From NCBI GenBank assembly GCA_038252255.1, contig JBBSAM010000004.1, forward strand, positions 124,001 through 188,000: 64,000 bases of DNA. The letters are read 5' to 3'. The DNA is from Chersky-806 sp038252255 (GTDB taxonomy: Bacteria; Actinomycetota; Acidimicrobiia; IMCC26256; JAENVU01). Positions 24,309 through 32,858 of this stretch are shown here, in pieces. The notes under the pieces were generated by a model that had not been told where the DNA came from, made no database searches, and saw only the letters and a program-made list of their open reading frames with translations. Both the position numbers and the translations under genes were made by a program. Each line of letters begins with the position of its first letter. The first letter of the stretch is position 1.

Positions 24309-24421
24309 CAGGCCAGTGTGCAGCAATGACGCCCGCTCACCAACCCGTTTCGGTGTCGTCTCGACACGCTGGGACGTGTTCGATCGACACCGAAACGTGA
24401 GAACGGTTGACCAGGCCACGG
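24309..24421 (+). repeat. Right direct repeat of the island (core C7, palindrome P3, CAGGCCACGG)
   Basis: Core C7 (24309-24333), palindrome P3 (24346-24397, inner arms CGACACG / CGTGTTCG), GTGAGAACGGT and CAGGCCACGG. After CAGGCCACGG the similarity to the left copy stops and chromosomal sequence leading to the amidohydrolase stop begins. Confidence 0.85.
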
Positions 24422-24451
24422 TGAGCTCACCAGCGGGCCGAGAACGGTGGG

Positions 24452-24474
24452 GTGGGGCGGGTCAGCCGCCCCAC
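24452..24474 (-). terminator. Hairpin across the amidohydrolase stop
   Basis: GTGGGGCGG and CCGCCCCAC pair perfectly around GTCAG, which includes the stop codon of the minus-strand gene. It could end transcription there. Confidence 0.5.
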
Positions 24475-25730
24475 TTGACCTGGTACTCGTCCTTCCACCA
24501 CTCGCCGCGCCGGCGCTCGTCGTCGGTGGTCACGAGGCTCGGGTCCTGGCCGAGGTCGTCGGGCGTCGGGCCGATGTGCTCGGCGAACGGGCGGAGCGTC
24601 TCGACGTCGAAGCCGTAGCAGCGAGCCGCGGTCTCACCCAGCAGCTGGCGGGTGTCGCCGACCGGCACGTCGGCGAAGTCGCTCCGCAGCCGCGCCACCG
24701 TGTTCGGCCACGTGCCCTCGGGATGGGGGTAGTCGGTGCCCCACATCGCGACGTCGCAACCCACCGAGTGCCGGCGCCGGATCTCCTCCTTCGACATCGT
24801 CGACGCCCCGACGAAGATGTTCTCCCCGAAGTACTCCGACGGCAGCTTGGAGAGGATCCCCTTCATCAGCGCGGCCATCTTCTTCGTGGTGTGGCCGCCG
24901 CCGAAGTACTGGTCCCACTTCCACTTCATGTCCGGGACCCAGTAGCAGGCGCCCTCGGTCACGACGAACTTGAGGTTCGGGAAGCGCTCGAACGCGCCGC
25001 TGAACAGCAGGTGCGCGATCGGTCGGTGGGTCCAGAAGACGACCTCGGCCAGGTAGATCCCGATGAAGTCGTTCATCTCCTCGCGCGGGGCTTCGCCGGA
25101 ATGGGTGTGCACCGGGAAGCTCGCGGCCTGGCACGCGGCCCACACCGGGTCATACGAGGGGTCGTTGTACGGCGTGCGGTCGCGCCACATCGTCGGGATC
25201 ATCACACCGCGGATCCCGGGCTTGTCGGCCAGCCATTCGATCTCCGCGACGGAGCGCGCGACGTCGTGGCAGATCGGTACGAGGCCGACGCCGGCGCGCC
25301 GGGCCGGGCTCGTCGCGCAGAGGTCCACCAGGAACCGGTTGTGGGCGCGCGCACCCGCGAAGGCCAGCTCGGGGTCTTCGATGGTGCCCGCGGAGAGGCC
25401 GGCACCGAACGGGGGCGACTCCATCCCGGTGATCGAGTCGGCGTCGGGAAAGATCACCTCGGCCGCCACACCGTCCGCGTCCATCTCCTTGTCGCGCTGC
25501 TCCGCGTCGAACGCGCCGCGCAGGCCTTCTTCGTGCGTGGTCTCCCACTGCGTGATGTAGTCGTAGTTGAGCTTCATCTGGTCGGCGCGCATCGCCTGGC
25601 GCTCGGCCAGGAACGCGTCGAACTGCTCGGTGTACTGCGGGTCGAGATACGGCCGGTACTCCTCGCACGGGAGGCCGGCGTGCGCGTCGGCCGAGATGAT
25701 GACGTAGCGCTCGTCGCCTGCAGCAGCCAT
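24462..25730 (-). CDS. Amidohydrolase-2 family metal-dependent hydrolase
   Basis: 422 residues from ATG at 25730 (a TTG directly precedes it). TIM-barrel hydrolase starting YVIISADAHAGLPCEEYRPY; further ligand regions are PVHTHSGEAPREEMNDF, LLFSGAFERFPNLKFVVTEG and MWGTDYPHPEGTWPNTVARL. It is a paralogue of the protein at 18391-19635 over its whole length. It overlaps the stop of the acetoacetate-decarboxylase-like gene by one base (TGATG), so the two are coupled and probably act on the same compound, for example sequential hydrolysis or decarboxylation of a carboxylated ring product. Confidence 0.87.
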   Translation of the reverse strand: MAAAGDERYVIISADAHAGLPCEEYRPYLDPQYTEQFDAFLAERQAMRADQMKLNYDYITQWETTHEEGLRGAFDAEQRDKEMDADGVAAEVIFPDADSITGMESPPFGAGLSAGTIEDPELAFAGARAHNRFLVDLCATSPARRAGVGLVPICHDVARSVAEIEWLADKPGIRGVMIPTMWRDRTPYNDPSYDPVWAACQAASFPVHTHSGEAPREEMNDFIGIYLAEVVFWTHRPIAHLLFSGAFERFPNLKFVVTEGACYWVPDMKWKWDQYFGGGHTTKKMAALMKGILSKLPSEYFGENIFVGASTMSKEEIRRRHSVGCDVAMWGTDYPHPEGTWPNTVARLRSDFADVPVGDTRQLLGETAARCYGFDVETLRPFAEHIGPTPDDLGQDPSLVTTDDERRRGEWWKDEYQVKWGG

Positions 25731-26506
25731 CAATCCTTCTTTCCGAGCACCGAGAGGTCGTCGTAACGCTGGTGTACGAACGGCAGCAGCCAGTCGGCGG
25801 GCACCCGCTCGACGACCTCGCCGCGTTGCGTGGTGGTCACCTGCGCGAACTCGAGTGACACCAGGCGACCGATCGGGATGTCGACGATCGGGTCGACGGG
25901 CGACTCGAACAGCTGGAGCGTGCCGTCGATGGCCCGGCCGTCGCGCGCCTCCTCGTGCCGGTGGACGTGGACGAGTCCGGGCTCGGTGTCGAAGCCCTTG
26001 CCGTCGGGTGACGGGCTCAGCTTGAAGTAGAAGTCCGTCTTGTCACGCGGGGCGATGTCGATCGGCTCACCGAGCGTTCCGTCGACCTCTGCCAGCTTGA
26101 AGCCGAGCCGTTCGATGTGCGCGTGCACGTGGTCGCCTTCGATGTCGATCGCGACCGCGCCGATCTTCTTCGGCTCGCCGTAGGTCTCGCGCCCGCCGAC
26201 CGTCGCCTGCTCCGTGGTCATCGGCATGAAGAGCGCGTACTCGCCCTGCTGCTTCCCGTGCCGGGCCCGGACGCCGAACCAGCCCGCGCCGAAGATCGGG
26301 ATCCCGGCGCCCATGTTGACGGTCGCGAAGCGGATCCGCGCGAACGGCTCGGACGGCTCCAACGGAGGAGGCAGGACCGAAGCGATGACCTCGGGATCCG
26401 TCTCCCACACCGCGGTCACCGCAGTGGACCAGATCGTGCCCGACGTGGCTTCCACCTCGCGGTTGCGCTGCCGTTCCGGTGGGCGCGCGCCATAACGAAC
26501 CGTCAT
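25730..26506 (-). CDS. Acetoacetate decarboxylase-like protein
   Basis: 258 residues. The family core is seen in EPFARIRFATVNMGAGIPIF, GEYALFMPMTTEQATVGGRE and TYGEPKKIGAVAIDIEGDHV, where the Glu and the Lys of EPKK correspond to the catalytic region that forms a Schiff base in true acetoacetate decarboxylase. Many actinobacterial members have other or unknown substrates. It is the first gene of a two-gene operon with the amidohydrolase, and is divergent from the SDR gene at 26632. Confidence 0.85.
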   Translation of the reverse strand: MTVRYGARPPERQRNREVEATSGTIWSTAVTAVWETDPEVIASVLPPPLEPSEPFARIRFATVNMGAGIPIFGAGWFGVRARHGKQQGEYALFMPMTTEQATVGGRETYGEPKKIGAVAIDIEGDHVHAHIERLGFKLAEVDGTLGEPIDIAPRDKTDFYFKLSPSPDGKGFDTEPGLVHVHRHEEARDGRAIDGTLQLFESPVDPIVDIPIGRLVSLEFAQVTTTQRGEVVERVPADWLLPFVHQRYDDLSVLGKKD

Positions 26507-26631
26507 TGTGTCCCCCCATTCGATGTTTCGTGCGCTCGGTAGTCTCGCGCTGGGCGCCTACCGCCGGAAGGCGTCAGGAGCTCCAGGTCGAGCGTTCGCC
26601 TTCCGGAGATCTTGGAGAGGAGTCTCCCACC

Positions 26632-27516
26632 ATGCGGGAGATCGAGGGCAAGGTGGCAGTCATCACGGGCGGGGCGAACGGCATCGGCCTCGCCATGGGC
26701 CGGCACTTCGCCGAGCACGGGATGAAGGTGATGCTCGCCGACATCCAGCCCGGTCCGCTCGAAGCAGCAGTGGCCGGCCTGCGCGCTGACGGGCTCGACG
26801 CAGCCGGCTGGATCACCGACGTCACGAAGCCGGAGTCGGTCGAGGCGCTGGCCGAGCAGACCGTGAACGAGCTCGGCGCCGTCCACGTGCTCTGCAACAA
26901 CGCCGGCATCGGCCCGGGGGGCCAGACCCAGCTCTGGGAGTACGAGCCGAACGACTGGCGGTGGTGCCTCGACGTCAATGTGCTCGGCATCGCCTGGGGC
27001 ATCAGATCGTTCGTCCCGCGCATGCTCGCCCAGGGCACCGAGGGCCACATCGTGAACACGTCGTCGGGCAACGGTGGCATCGCGCCGATGGGCGACGCGG
27101 CGATCTATGCGATGACGAAGAGCGCGGTCACCACCCTGACCGAGCTGCTCTACTACCAGCTGAAGTCGGAGGGCACGCGGCTGTCGTGCTCGGTGTTGTT
27201 CCCCGGACCGAACTGGCTGCGTACTCAGCTCTGGAACGCGTGGAAGACGCGTCCGCCCGAGTACACCAAGACCATCGAGCGGACGACGCCGTATCCCAGC
27301 TTCGAAGAGTTCGAGGCGCACATGGAGTCCGCAGGTACGCCACTGCCGATCACGCCACTCGAGGAGGTCGCGGCGCGAGCGCTCGACGCGATCCGCGAGG
27401 ATCAGTTCTGGATCAACCCGGGAAGCGACGACGCACTCGACGCGCGGTACGCCGCGATGAAGGCGCGACGCAATCCCGACTACTTCCGCAACTGGAACCC
27501 CGCGTCGGACGAGTAA
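26632..27516 (+). CDS. Short-chain dehydrogenase/reductase
   Basis: 294 residues from ATG at 26632 after GGAGAGGAG. Classical SDR: VAVITGGANGIGLAMGRHFA is the NAD(P) motif TGxxxGIG, LCNNAGIG the NNAG motif, NTSSGNGG gives the catalytic Ser, and YAMTK the Tyr-x-x-x-Lys pair. An acidic residue after the second strand (LADIQ) suggests NAD preference. The C-terminal extension after residue 200 (YTKTIERTTPYPSFEEFEAH) varies with substrate. Its divergent neighbours, decarboxylase-like and amidohydrolase proteins, suggest a shared catabolic pathway. Confidence 0.93.
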   Translation: MREIEGKVAVITGGANGIGLAMGRHFAEHGMKVMLADIQPGPLEAAVAGLRADGLDAAGWITDVTKPESVEALAEQTVNELGAVHVLCNNAGIGPGGQTQLWEYEPNDWRWCLDVNVLGIAWGIRSFVPRMLAQGTEGHIVNTSSGNGGIAPMGDAAIYAMTKSAVTTLTELLYYQLKSEGTRLSCSVLFPGPNWLRTQLWNAWKTRPPEYTKTIERTTPYPSFEEFEAHMESAGTPLPITPLEEVAARALDAIREDQFWINPGSDDALDARYAAMKARRNPDYFRNWNPASDE

Positions 27517-27767
27517 CTCTCGGGCCTCAACGCTCGCTCAATCCCTCAACCCGAACCATCTGTCCAGCGGCATCGGCATCGGGTGACGAGGGAGGCATTG
27601 CGACTTCCGTCACATGGTGGTCGCGTGCGCCTGGTGGCAAGAATTTCGTGACGCGGGTGCGCACACCCTGGCCTACGGTGGGCGGACCTCGCGCCAGCGA
27701 CCGATGAGTTCTGCTGCGCCGCGACGTCGAACTCTTCGGGGGGGACCAGACCGAAAGAGGAGATCGA

Positions 27768-29897
27768 ATGCTCGCCGGACTCTCACGTCTCTGCTTCCGC
27801 CACCGCCGGCTCGTGGTGGTGCTCTGGCTTCTCGGCTTCGTGTTCGCGATCGCGTTCGGTGGCGCGCTGAAGGGTGAGTCCGCGACCTCCGGCCGGTTGC
27901 CGAACACCGACTCCCAGTCCGCGTACGACACGCTCAGGCGCGAGTTTCCCCAACGGCACGGCGATGAGGCGCAGATCGTCTTCGCGGACGTCACGAAGAA
28001 CCGCCCGGCCATCGACGCCTACCTCGCGAAGATCAGGAAGGTAAAGGGTGTAGGGGAGGTTCAGCCGCTCCAGATCTCGCGCGGCGGTCACATCGCGATC
28101 GCGCCGATCACCACCGCGTCCGGCTCGGGTACGCATCCGAAGGCGACAGCGACGGAGATCAAAGACCTTGCCGCGCCACTGCGCAAGGAAGGTGTTCCGG
28201 TCGAGTTCGCCGGCAACTGGTTCGGCGAAGGTGGCATGCCCGCCAGCGAGATCATCGGGGTGGTCGCTGCGATCATCGTGCTGCTCATCGCGTTCGGCTC
28301 GGTGATCGCGATGGGTCTGCCGATCCTGACCGCGATCATCGGGATCGTCGTCTCCCTCGCCGGCGTCGGGATCCTCGCCAACTTCCTGACGACACCGGAT
28401 TTCGCCCCGCAGGTTGCCGCGATGATCGGCATCGGGGTGGGGATCGACTACGCGCTGTTCATCGTCACTCGTTACCGGGAAGCGCTGCACCGCACGAGCT
28501 CACCGGAAGTAGCAGTGCTCGAGGCGATGACCACGTCCGGTCGTGCGGTGGTGTTCGCCGGCTTCACGGTGATGGTGTCCCTCCTCGGGATGCTGCTCAT
28601 GGGGCTCAACTTCCTCCATGGGCTCGCGGTCGGCACGTCGCTCGCCGTCGTGGTGGCGGTGTCGGCCGCGATCACGCTGCTCCCCGCGATGCTCGGATTC
28701 GTCGGCTTCACCATCGACCGGCTCAAGGTCGGCCGGCGCCGACCCAGCACGGGCGAGGGGATGTGGCACCGCTGGGCGCGCACCGTGCAGCGGCACCCGG
28801 GCCTGATCGCGATCGCGGGCTTCACCGTGCTGATCCTCGTCGCCCTCCCCATGCTGTCGCTACGCCTCGGGAGCGCCGACGCGAGCAACGACGCGAAGAG
28901 CTCCACGACCCACAAGGCCTACGACCTGATCGCGAGCGGCTTCGGTCCGGGCGCGAACGGCCCGATTCTCGTCGTGGCCGACACCTCGAAGAGCGGGTCG
29001 TCCGCGGCGCTGCCGAAGCTGGTCCGGGCGCTCCGCTCGACGCCGGGTGTCGCCTCGGTCTCCGAACCGCGCCCGAACCCGGCGGGTACGGCTGCGATCG
29101 CGACCTTGATCGCCAAGACCGGGCCGCAGTCCGAAGCCACCGAGCGCCTGGTGCATCACCTCCGTGACGATGTCGTCCCGGCCGCCACCGCGGGAACGAC
29201 GCTCGTCGTGAACCTGGGCGGCCAGACCGCGAGCGCCGTCGACTTCTCCGACGTGATCGGCCAGCGCCTCCCGATCTTCATCGGCGCCGTGCTGCTGCTG
29301 AGCTTCCTGCTCCTCATGCTGGTGTTCCGCTCGGTGCTCGTGCCGCTCAAGGCGGTGCTCATGAACCTGCTCTCGATCGCGGCCGCCTACGGCGTGATCG
29401 TGGCCACGTTCCAGTGGGGCTGGGGCGGCGACCTCCTCGGGGTCAGCGCGGGCCCGATCGAACCGTGGGTGCCGATGATGCTCTTCGCGATCGTCTTCGG
29501 CCTCTCGATGGACTACGAGGTCTTCCTCATCAGTGGCATCCGCGAGCACTACGACCGCAGTGGTGACAACGCGCAGGCGGTCGCGGACGGCCTCGAGTCG
29601 ACGGCACGCGTGATCACGGCCGCGGCGCTCATCATGGTGTTCGTGTTCGGCAGCTTCGTGGTGTCGGACGTCCGGGCGCTCAAGCTGGTTGGTCTCGGTC
29701 TTGCCGTGGCGGTGGCCATCGACGCGAGCATCGTCCGGGTGATCCTCGTCCCCGCGACGATGGAGCTGCTCGGGAACGCGAACTGGTGGCTTCCACGCTG
29801 GCTCGACAAGCTCCTGCCCAGGATCAATGTCGAAGGGTCGACAGTGGTCGACGAGCTCGAGCCGCCGGTGCGCGAGCCCGTCACGTCCGGCGCCTGA
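27768..29897 (+). CDS. MMPL-family RND-type membrane transporter
   Basis: 709 residues; AAAGAGGAG stands before the ATG. Two repeats of one helix, a large outside loop and five or six helices. The first core is GMPASEIIGVVAAIIVLLIA ... GIGVGIDYALFIVTRYREAL, with the G-x-x-x-D-Y proton-relay motif; the second is LFAIVFGLSMDYEVFLISGI. Size is near the shorter actinobacterial MmpL proteins rather than the ~950-residue mycobacterial ones. Likely exports lipids or drugs using the proton gradient. It stands alone; no MmpS or regulator is adjacent. The downstream hairpin region separates it from the convergent PPOX gene. Confidence 0.93.
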   Translation: MLAGLSRLCFRHRRLVVVLWLLGFVFAIAFGGALKGESATSGRLPNTDSQSAYDTLRREFPQRHGDEAQIVFADVTKNRPAIDAYLAKIRKVKGVGEVQPLQISRGGHIAIAPITTASGSGTHPKATATEIKDLAAPLRKEGVPVEFAGNWFGEGGMPASEIIGVVAAIIVLLIAFGSVIAMGLPILTAIIGIVVSLAGVGILANFLTTPDFAPQVAAMIGIGVGIDYALFIVTRYREALHRTSSPEVAVLEAMTTSGRAVVFAGFTVMVSLLGMLLMGLNFLHGLAVGTSLAVVVAVSAAITLLPAMLGFVGFTIDRLKVGRRRPSTGEGMWHRWARTVQRHPGLIAIAGFTVLILVALPMLSLRLGSADASNDAKSSTTHKAYDLIASGFGPGANGPILVVADTSKSGSSAALPKLVRALRSTPGVASVSEPRPNPAGTAAIATLIAKTGPQSEATERLVHHLRDDVVPAATAGTTLVVNLGGQTASAVDFSDVIGQRLPIFIGAVLLLSFLLLMLVFRSVLVPLKAVLMNLLSIAAAYGVIVATFQWGWGGDLLGVSAGPIEPWVPMMLFAIVFGLSMDYEVFLISGIREHYDRSGDNAQAVADGLESTARVITAAALIMVFVFGSFVVSDVRALKLVGLGLAVAVAIDASIVRVILVPATMELLGNANWWLPRWLDKLLPRINVEGSTVVDELEPPVREPVTSGA

Positions 29898-29916
29898 CCC
29901 GGAGCGCCCCCCGGGA

Positions 29917-29956
29917 CACCGCCGGTGTCGGTGCCGAACCCGTCATCGTGACGGGT
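29917..29956. terminator. Double hairpin between convergent genes
   Basis: ACACCG-C-CGGTGT and, 8 bases on, ACCCGTCA-TCG-TGACGGGT form two GC-rich hairpins in the 77 bases between the MMPL stop and the PPOX stop. They can serve both strands. Confidence 0.7.
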
Positions 29957-29974
29957 CTCCGCACAAACGGAGGG

Positions 29975-30439
29975 TCACTCGTCGGCGAGCTCGGGCGGGA
30001 AGCCGCCGGTGGCGATCGGTCCCCACCGGTCGATCTCGATGCGGATGATGCACTTGCCCTGCCGGACCATCGCGGCGCGGTACTCGTCCCAGTCCGGGTG
30101 CTCGCCGGCGATGCCGCGGTAGTAGTCCACCAGCGGCTCCAGTGCCTCGGGCAGGTCCAGCACCGAGGCCAGCCCGTCGACCTGGACGTACTCACCGCTC
30201 CAGTCGGACTGCACGCAGATCGAGACCCGGGCATCGCGGCGGGCGTTGTGGACCTTCGCCCGCTGAGGGTAGGTCGAGATCACGATCCGGCCCGCCGGGT
30301 CGAGCCCGCACGTGACGGGCGAGAGCTGGGGCATCCCGTCGGCGCGTCGCGTCACGAGCACGCCGCGGTGGCGGGACCGGAGGAACTCGATCAGCTCGTC
30401 CCGGTCTACCCGGCGCGCGGTCGCGATGTTCCTCGCCAT
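29975..30439 (-). CDS. PPOX-class (F420/FMN split-barrel) oxidoreductase
   Basis: 154 residues from ATG at 30439. The split-barrel begins DELIEFLRSRHRGVLVTRRA, with DGMPQLSPVTCGLDPAGRIV, RAKVHNARRDARVSICVQSD and EYVQVDGLASVL, the pattern of PPOX-class F420-dependent enzymes (TIGR03618-like). Such proteins reduce small hydrophobic compounds with reduced F420 or bind FMN. It follows the epoxide hydrolase gene with a 2-base gap, so they form an operon. Confidence 0.88.
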   Translation of the reverse strand: MARNIATARRVDRDELIEFLRSRHRGVLVTRRADGMPQLSPVTCGLDPAGRIVISTYPQRAKVHNARRDARVSICVQSDWSGEYVQVDGLASVLDLPEALEPLVDYYRGIAGEHPDWDEYRAAMVRQGKCIIRIEIDRWGPIATGGFPPELADE

Positions 30440-30441
30440 CG

Positions 30442-31584
30442 TCAGCGCACCAGCCGGAAGAACGAGCGGACCTCTTCGACGAACGCTTCGGGTTGTTCGA
30501 ACGCGGCGAAGTGACCGCCGCGCTCGAGCTCGTTCCACTGGCGGATGTCCGAGAAGCGGCGCTCGGCCCATCGTCGCGACGGCCGGATGATCTCCTTCGG
30601 GAACATCGCGACGCCGACCGGCACGGTGACCTTGCCCAGCTTGGTGGTGAAGTCGTTGAAGCTCTCCCAGTAGAGCCGGCCCGACGACGCCCCGGTTCCG
30701 GGGAGCCAGTAGAGCATGACGTTGTCGAGCAGCTCGTCGCGGGTGAGGACGTTCTCGGGATGACCGTCGCAGTCGGTCCAGGCCCAGAACTTCTCGACGA
30801 TCCACGCGGCCTGGCCGGCGGGGGAGTCGACCAGGCCGTAGCCGAGGGTCTGAGGCCGGGTCGACTGCTGGGTCGAGTAGCCGGACTCCTGGGCCTGGTA
30901 ATGCTGCACGGACTCGAGCGCCGCGAGCTCTTGCGCGGTCGGCTCGCCGTCTGATGCCTCCGGAAACGCGATGACCATGTTCACGTGGATGCCGACGACG
31001 TGGTCGACGTCCTGCTGCCCGATGCTCGTCGTCACGCTCGCGCCCCAGTCGCCACCTTGTGCGCCGTAACGGTCGTAACCCAGCCGCGCCATCAACGCGG
31101 CCCAGGCATTCGCGATGCGAGGTGTCTTCCAACCGGGTCTGGTCGGGCGGTCGCTGAATCCGTAGCCCGGGAGCGACGGGCATACGACGTGGAATGCATC
31201 CGCCGCGTCCCCTCCATGGGCGACGGGATCCGTGAGTGGTCCGATCACCTTGTGGAACTCGACGACCGAGCCGGGCCAACCGTGGGTGATCACCAACGGC
31301 AGCGCGCCTGCTTCGGGGGAGCGCACGTGGAGGAAGTGGATCCCGAGGCCGTCGAGCTCGGTTCGGAACTGCGGGAAGCCGTTGAGCCGCGCCTCGGTCG
31401 CCCGCCAGTCGTACTTGGTGGCCCAGTACGCGCACAGGTCCTGCACGTACGCGAGGGGAATTCCCTGGGACCAGTCGTCGACCGTCTCGGCTTCGGGCCA
31501 ACGTGTGCGGGCCAGGCGTTCACGCAGATCGACGAGCTCCACCTCGGGAATGTCGATGCGAAACGGCAGGATCTCGTCGGACAC
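30442..31584 (-). CDS. Epoxide hydrolase (EHN-type alpha/beta hydrolase)
   Basis: 380 residues. The N-terminal EHN domain (FRIDIPEVELVDLRERLART ... WSQGIPLAYVQDLCAYWATK) precedes the hydrolase fold. The oxyanion region is ITHGWPGSVVEFHKVI, and the nucleophile elbow is GAQGGDWGASV with the attacking Asp in GGDWG. The lid tyrosines sit in LYWLPGTGASSGRLYWES, and the catalytic His in ELERGGHFAAFEQP. It adds water to epoxides through an ester intermediate. Cytoplasmic, operon with the PPOX gene. Confidence 0.92.
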   Translation of the reverse strand: MSDEILPFRIDIPEVELVDLRERLARTRWPEAETVDDWSQGIPLAYVQDLCAYWATKYDWRATEARLNGFPQFRTELDGLGIHFLHVRSPEAGALPLVITHGWPGSVVEFHKVIGPLTDPVAHGGDAADAFHVVCPSLPGYGFSDRPTRPGWKTPRIANAWAALMARLGYDRYGAQGGDWGASVTTSIGQQDVDHVVGIHVNMVIAFPEASDGEPTAQELAALESVQHYQAQESGYSTQQSTRPQTLGYGLVDSPAGQAAWIVEKFWAWTDCDGHPENVLTRDELLDNVMLYWLPGTGASSGRLYWESFNDFTTKLGKVTVPVGVAMFPKEIIRPSRRWAERRFSDIRQWNELERGGHFAAFEQPEAFVEEVRSFFRLVR

Positions 31585-31641
31585 GTCGGCCTCCCTCGGT
31601 CGGCGGCCGAGCGTAGGCCGAGCGGGCGCCCGGTGCCGGGG

Positions 31642-32820
31642 TCAGGTCGAGCCGGCGGGTTCGGACGAGGTCCGGCTCAGGAGCTCCGTGAGAGCGATTG
31701 CCGCGAGGACGAGGAGCGTGATGATGAGGACGGTCACGGGCTTCGGGTGGCTCCGGGTCACGAGGACCAGCGCTCCGAGAGCCACAAACGTGATGCGCAG
31801 CCCGGTGCGTGAGCGGGCGACCCAACCGGCGAACCCCTCGGTCGCGAGCTTCGTGCCCTCGCCCCCGCGCACCAGGGACCGGACCCGTGCCGCGCCGTGC
31901 GAGGGGCCCGCGAGCCAGGCCCCGATCGCGACCACCACCCCGAGAGCGAGGAGGCTGCGGCCCGCAAGGCGGAGGAAGCTCAGCAGCTGGTCGTACGCGG
32001 CGGCGGCCGCGTCACGGGGCAGGTCCGGGCTGGTGACCGCGTTGAGGTAGGCGGCGCGTCCCAGGTTGAACAAGGTGAGCAGCACGAGCATCGAGAACGC
32101 GAACGCGAGCCCGGCGCGCAAGGTGGTTCGGCGCCGGTTCGGCGACAGCACGATCGCCCCGGCGAAGCAGGCCAGCATGAGGATCGGCAGGACGATCGCG
32201 AGCTTCTGCAGGAGGTCCACGGCCGATTGCGCCGACTTCAGGTCGTCCGATTGGAACAGCACGAAGCGCGGCGAGACGCGCTCGGAGGAGCTGTCCGAGA
32301 ACACGTTGATGCCGAGCCCCTCCAGGCGCTGCTTGACCCGGTCGACGACGGGCCCGAGGTTCACCGCCACCTCGCCACTCTTGGTCGTGATCGCCCGGCC
32401 GCTGTTCCCGGTCAGCACTGCCTCGACCTGGTCGTGAGCGCGGCGGTTCGCCCGGTCCCACAGGGTCTGGAACTGGTCCGAGCTGAGCACGCGCACCGCG
32501 AGGTCGTGCACGACGGTCTGGAGAGACCTCGCGACCGCTGGCGCGACGAAGTCGGCCTTCGGCGGGAGCGCCTTCTTCACCCGTGCTTCGACGTTCGTGC
32601 TCGACACCAGCGAGTTCGTGATGTTCGTCGCGGCGGCATCGATGATCGCCGGGTTCTTGGCGAGCGGGGACACCGTGTCGACGTACTGATTCGTGTCGAG
32701 CAGCGTGTTGCGGGTCCATACCGCGATGACGGACAGCGGCGCGAGGACGCACGCGAAGATGAGCAGGAGGATGACGGCGATCCGCCGACCACGCCCGGGG
32801 CGCGCTGTGGTCTCACTCAT
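31642..32820 (-). CDS. Integral membrane protein with large extracellular loop, unknown function
   Basis: 392 residues. A first helix (IAVILLLIFACVLAPLSVIA) is followed by WTRNTLLDTNQYVDTVSPLA, a conserved opening in many actinobacterial 'integral membrane protein' sequences, then an exported domain to about residue 195 and four further helices (LAIVLPILMLACFAGAIVL, LAFAFSMLVLLTLFNLGRAA, LLALGVVVAIGAWLAG, LVTRSHPKPVTVLIITLLVL). No enzymatic motif. It is likely transcribed with the SHOCT protein gene 38 bases downstream of it on the far side of its start; order is SHOCT gene then this one. Confidence 0.7.
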   Translation of the reverse strand: MSETTARPGRGRRIAVILLLIFACVLAPLSVIAVWTRNTLLDTNQYVDTVSPLAKNPAIIDAAATNITNSLVSSTNVEARVKKALPPKADFVAPAVARSLQTVVHDLAVRVLSSDQFQTLWDRANRRAHDQVEAVLTGNSGRAITTKSGEVAVNLGPVVDRVKQRLEGLGINVFSDSSSERVSPRFVLFQSDDLKSAQSAVDLLQKLAIVLPILMLACFAGAIVLSPNRRRTTLRAGLAFAFSMLVLLTLFNLGRAAYLNAVTSPDLPRDAAAAAYDQLLSFLRLAGRSLLALGVVVAIGAWLAGPSHGAARVRSLVRGGEGTKLATEGFAGWVARSRTGLRITFVALGALVLVTRSHPKPVTVLIITLLVLAAIALTELLSRTSSEPAGST

Positions 32821-32858
32821 GCCCGCACCCTCCCGCTCGTCGCGTTGGTGCTGGCCGG

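Larger units (their letters stand above)
19737..24421. mobile_element. Cassette-like accessory island bounded by ~112-base direct repeats
   Basis: The block lies between the 3' ends of two convergent amidohydrolase paralogues. Its ends, 19737-19847 and 24309-24421, are imperfect direct repeats made of a 25-base core, a linker ending ACCCG, a palindrome, the word GTGAGAACGGT and CAGGCCACGG. Further single cores at 19838, 20442, 21815, 22698 and 23205 cut the interior into five segments, each with one gene, in mixed orientations while all cores point the same way. One gene (PH domain) is decayed. GC appears lower in the kelch and PhyH genes than in flanking genes. No integrase or transposase is present, so the mobilising enzyme, if any, would act in trans. 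Excision by recombination between the outer repeats is the simplest prediction. Confidence 0.6.

Noticed and set aside
19737..24333. CRISPR array
   Set aside because: The repeats are hundreds to more than a thousand bases apart with genes between them, and no cas genes are present.
19737..24421. Integron array with attC sites
   Set aside because: The repeated cores do not contain the GTTRRRY/RYYYAAC attC ends and no IntI-type integrase is in view; a lone GTTAGGC at 20047 is not linked to the cores.
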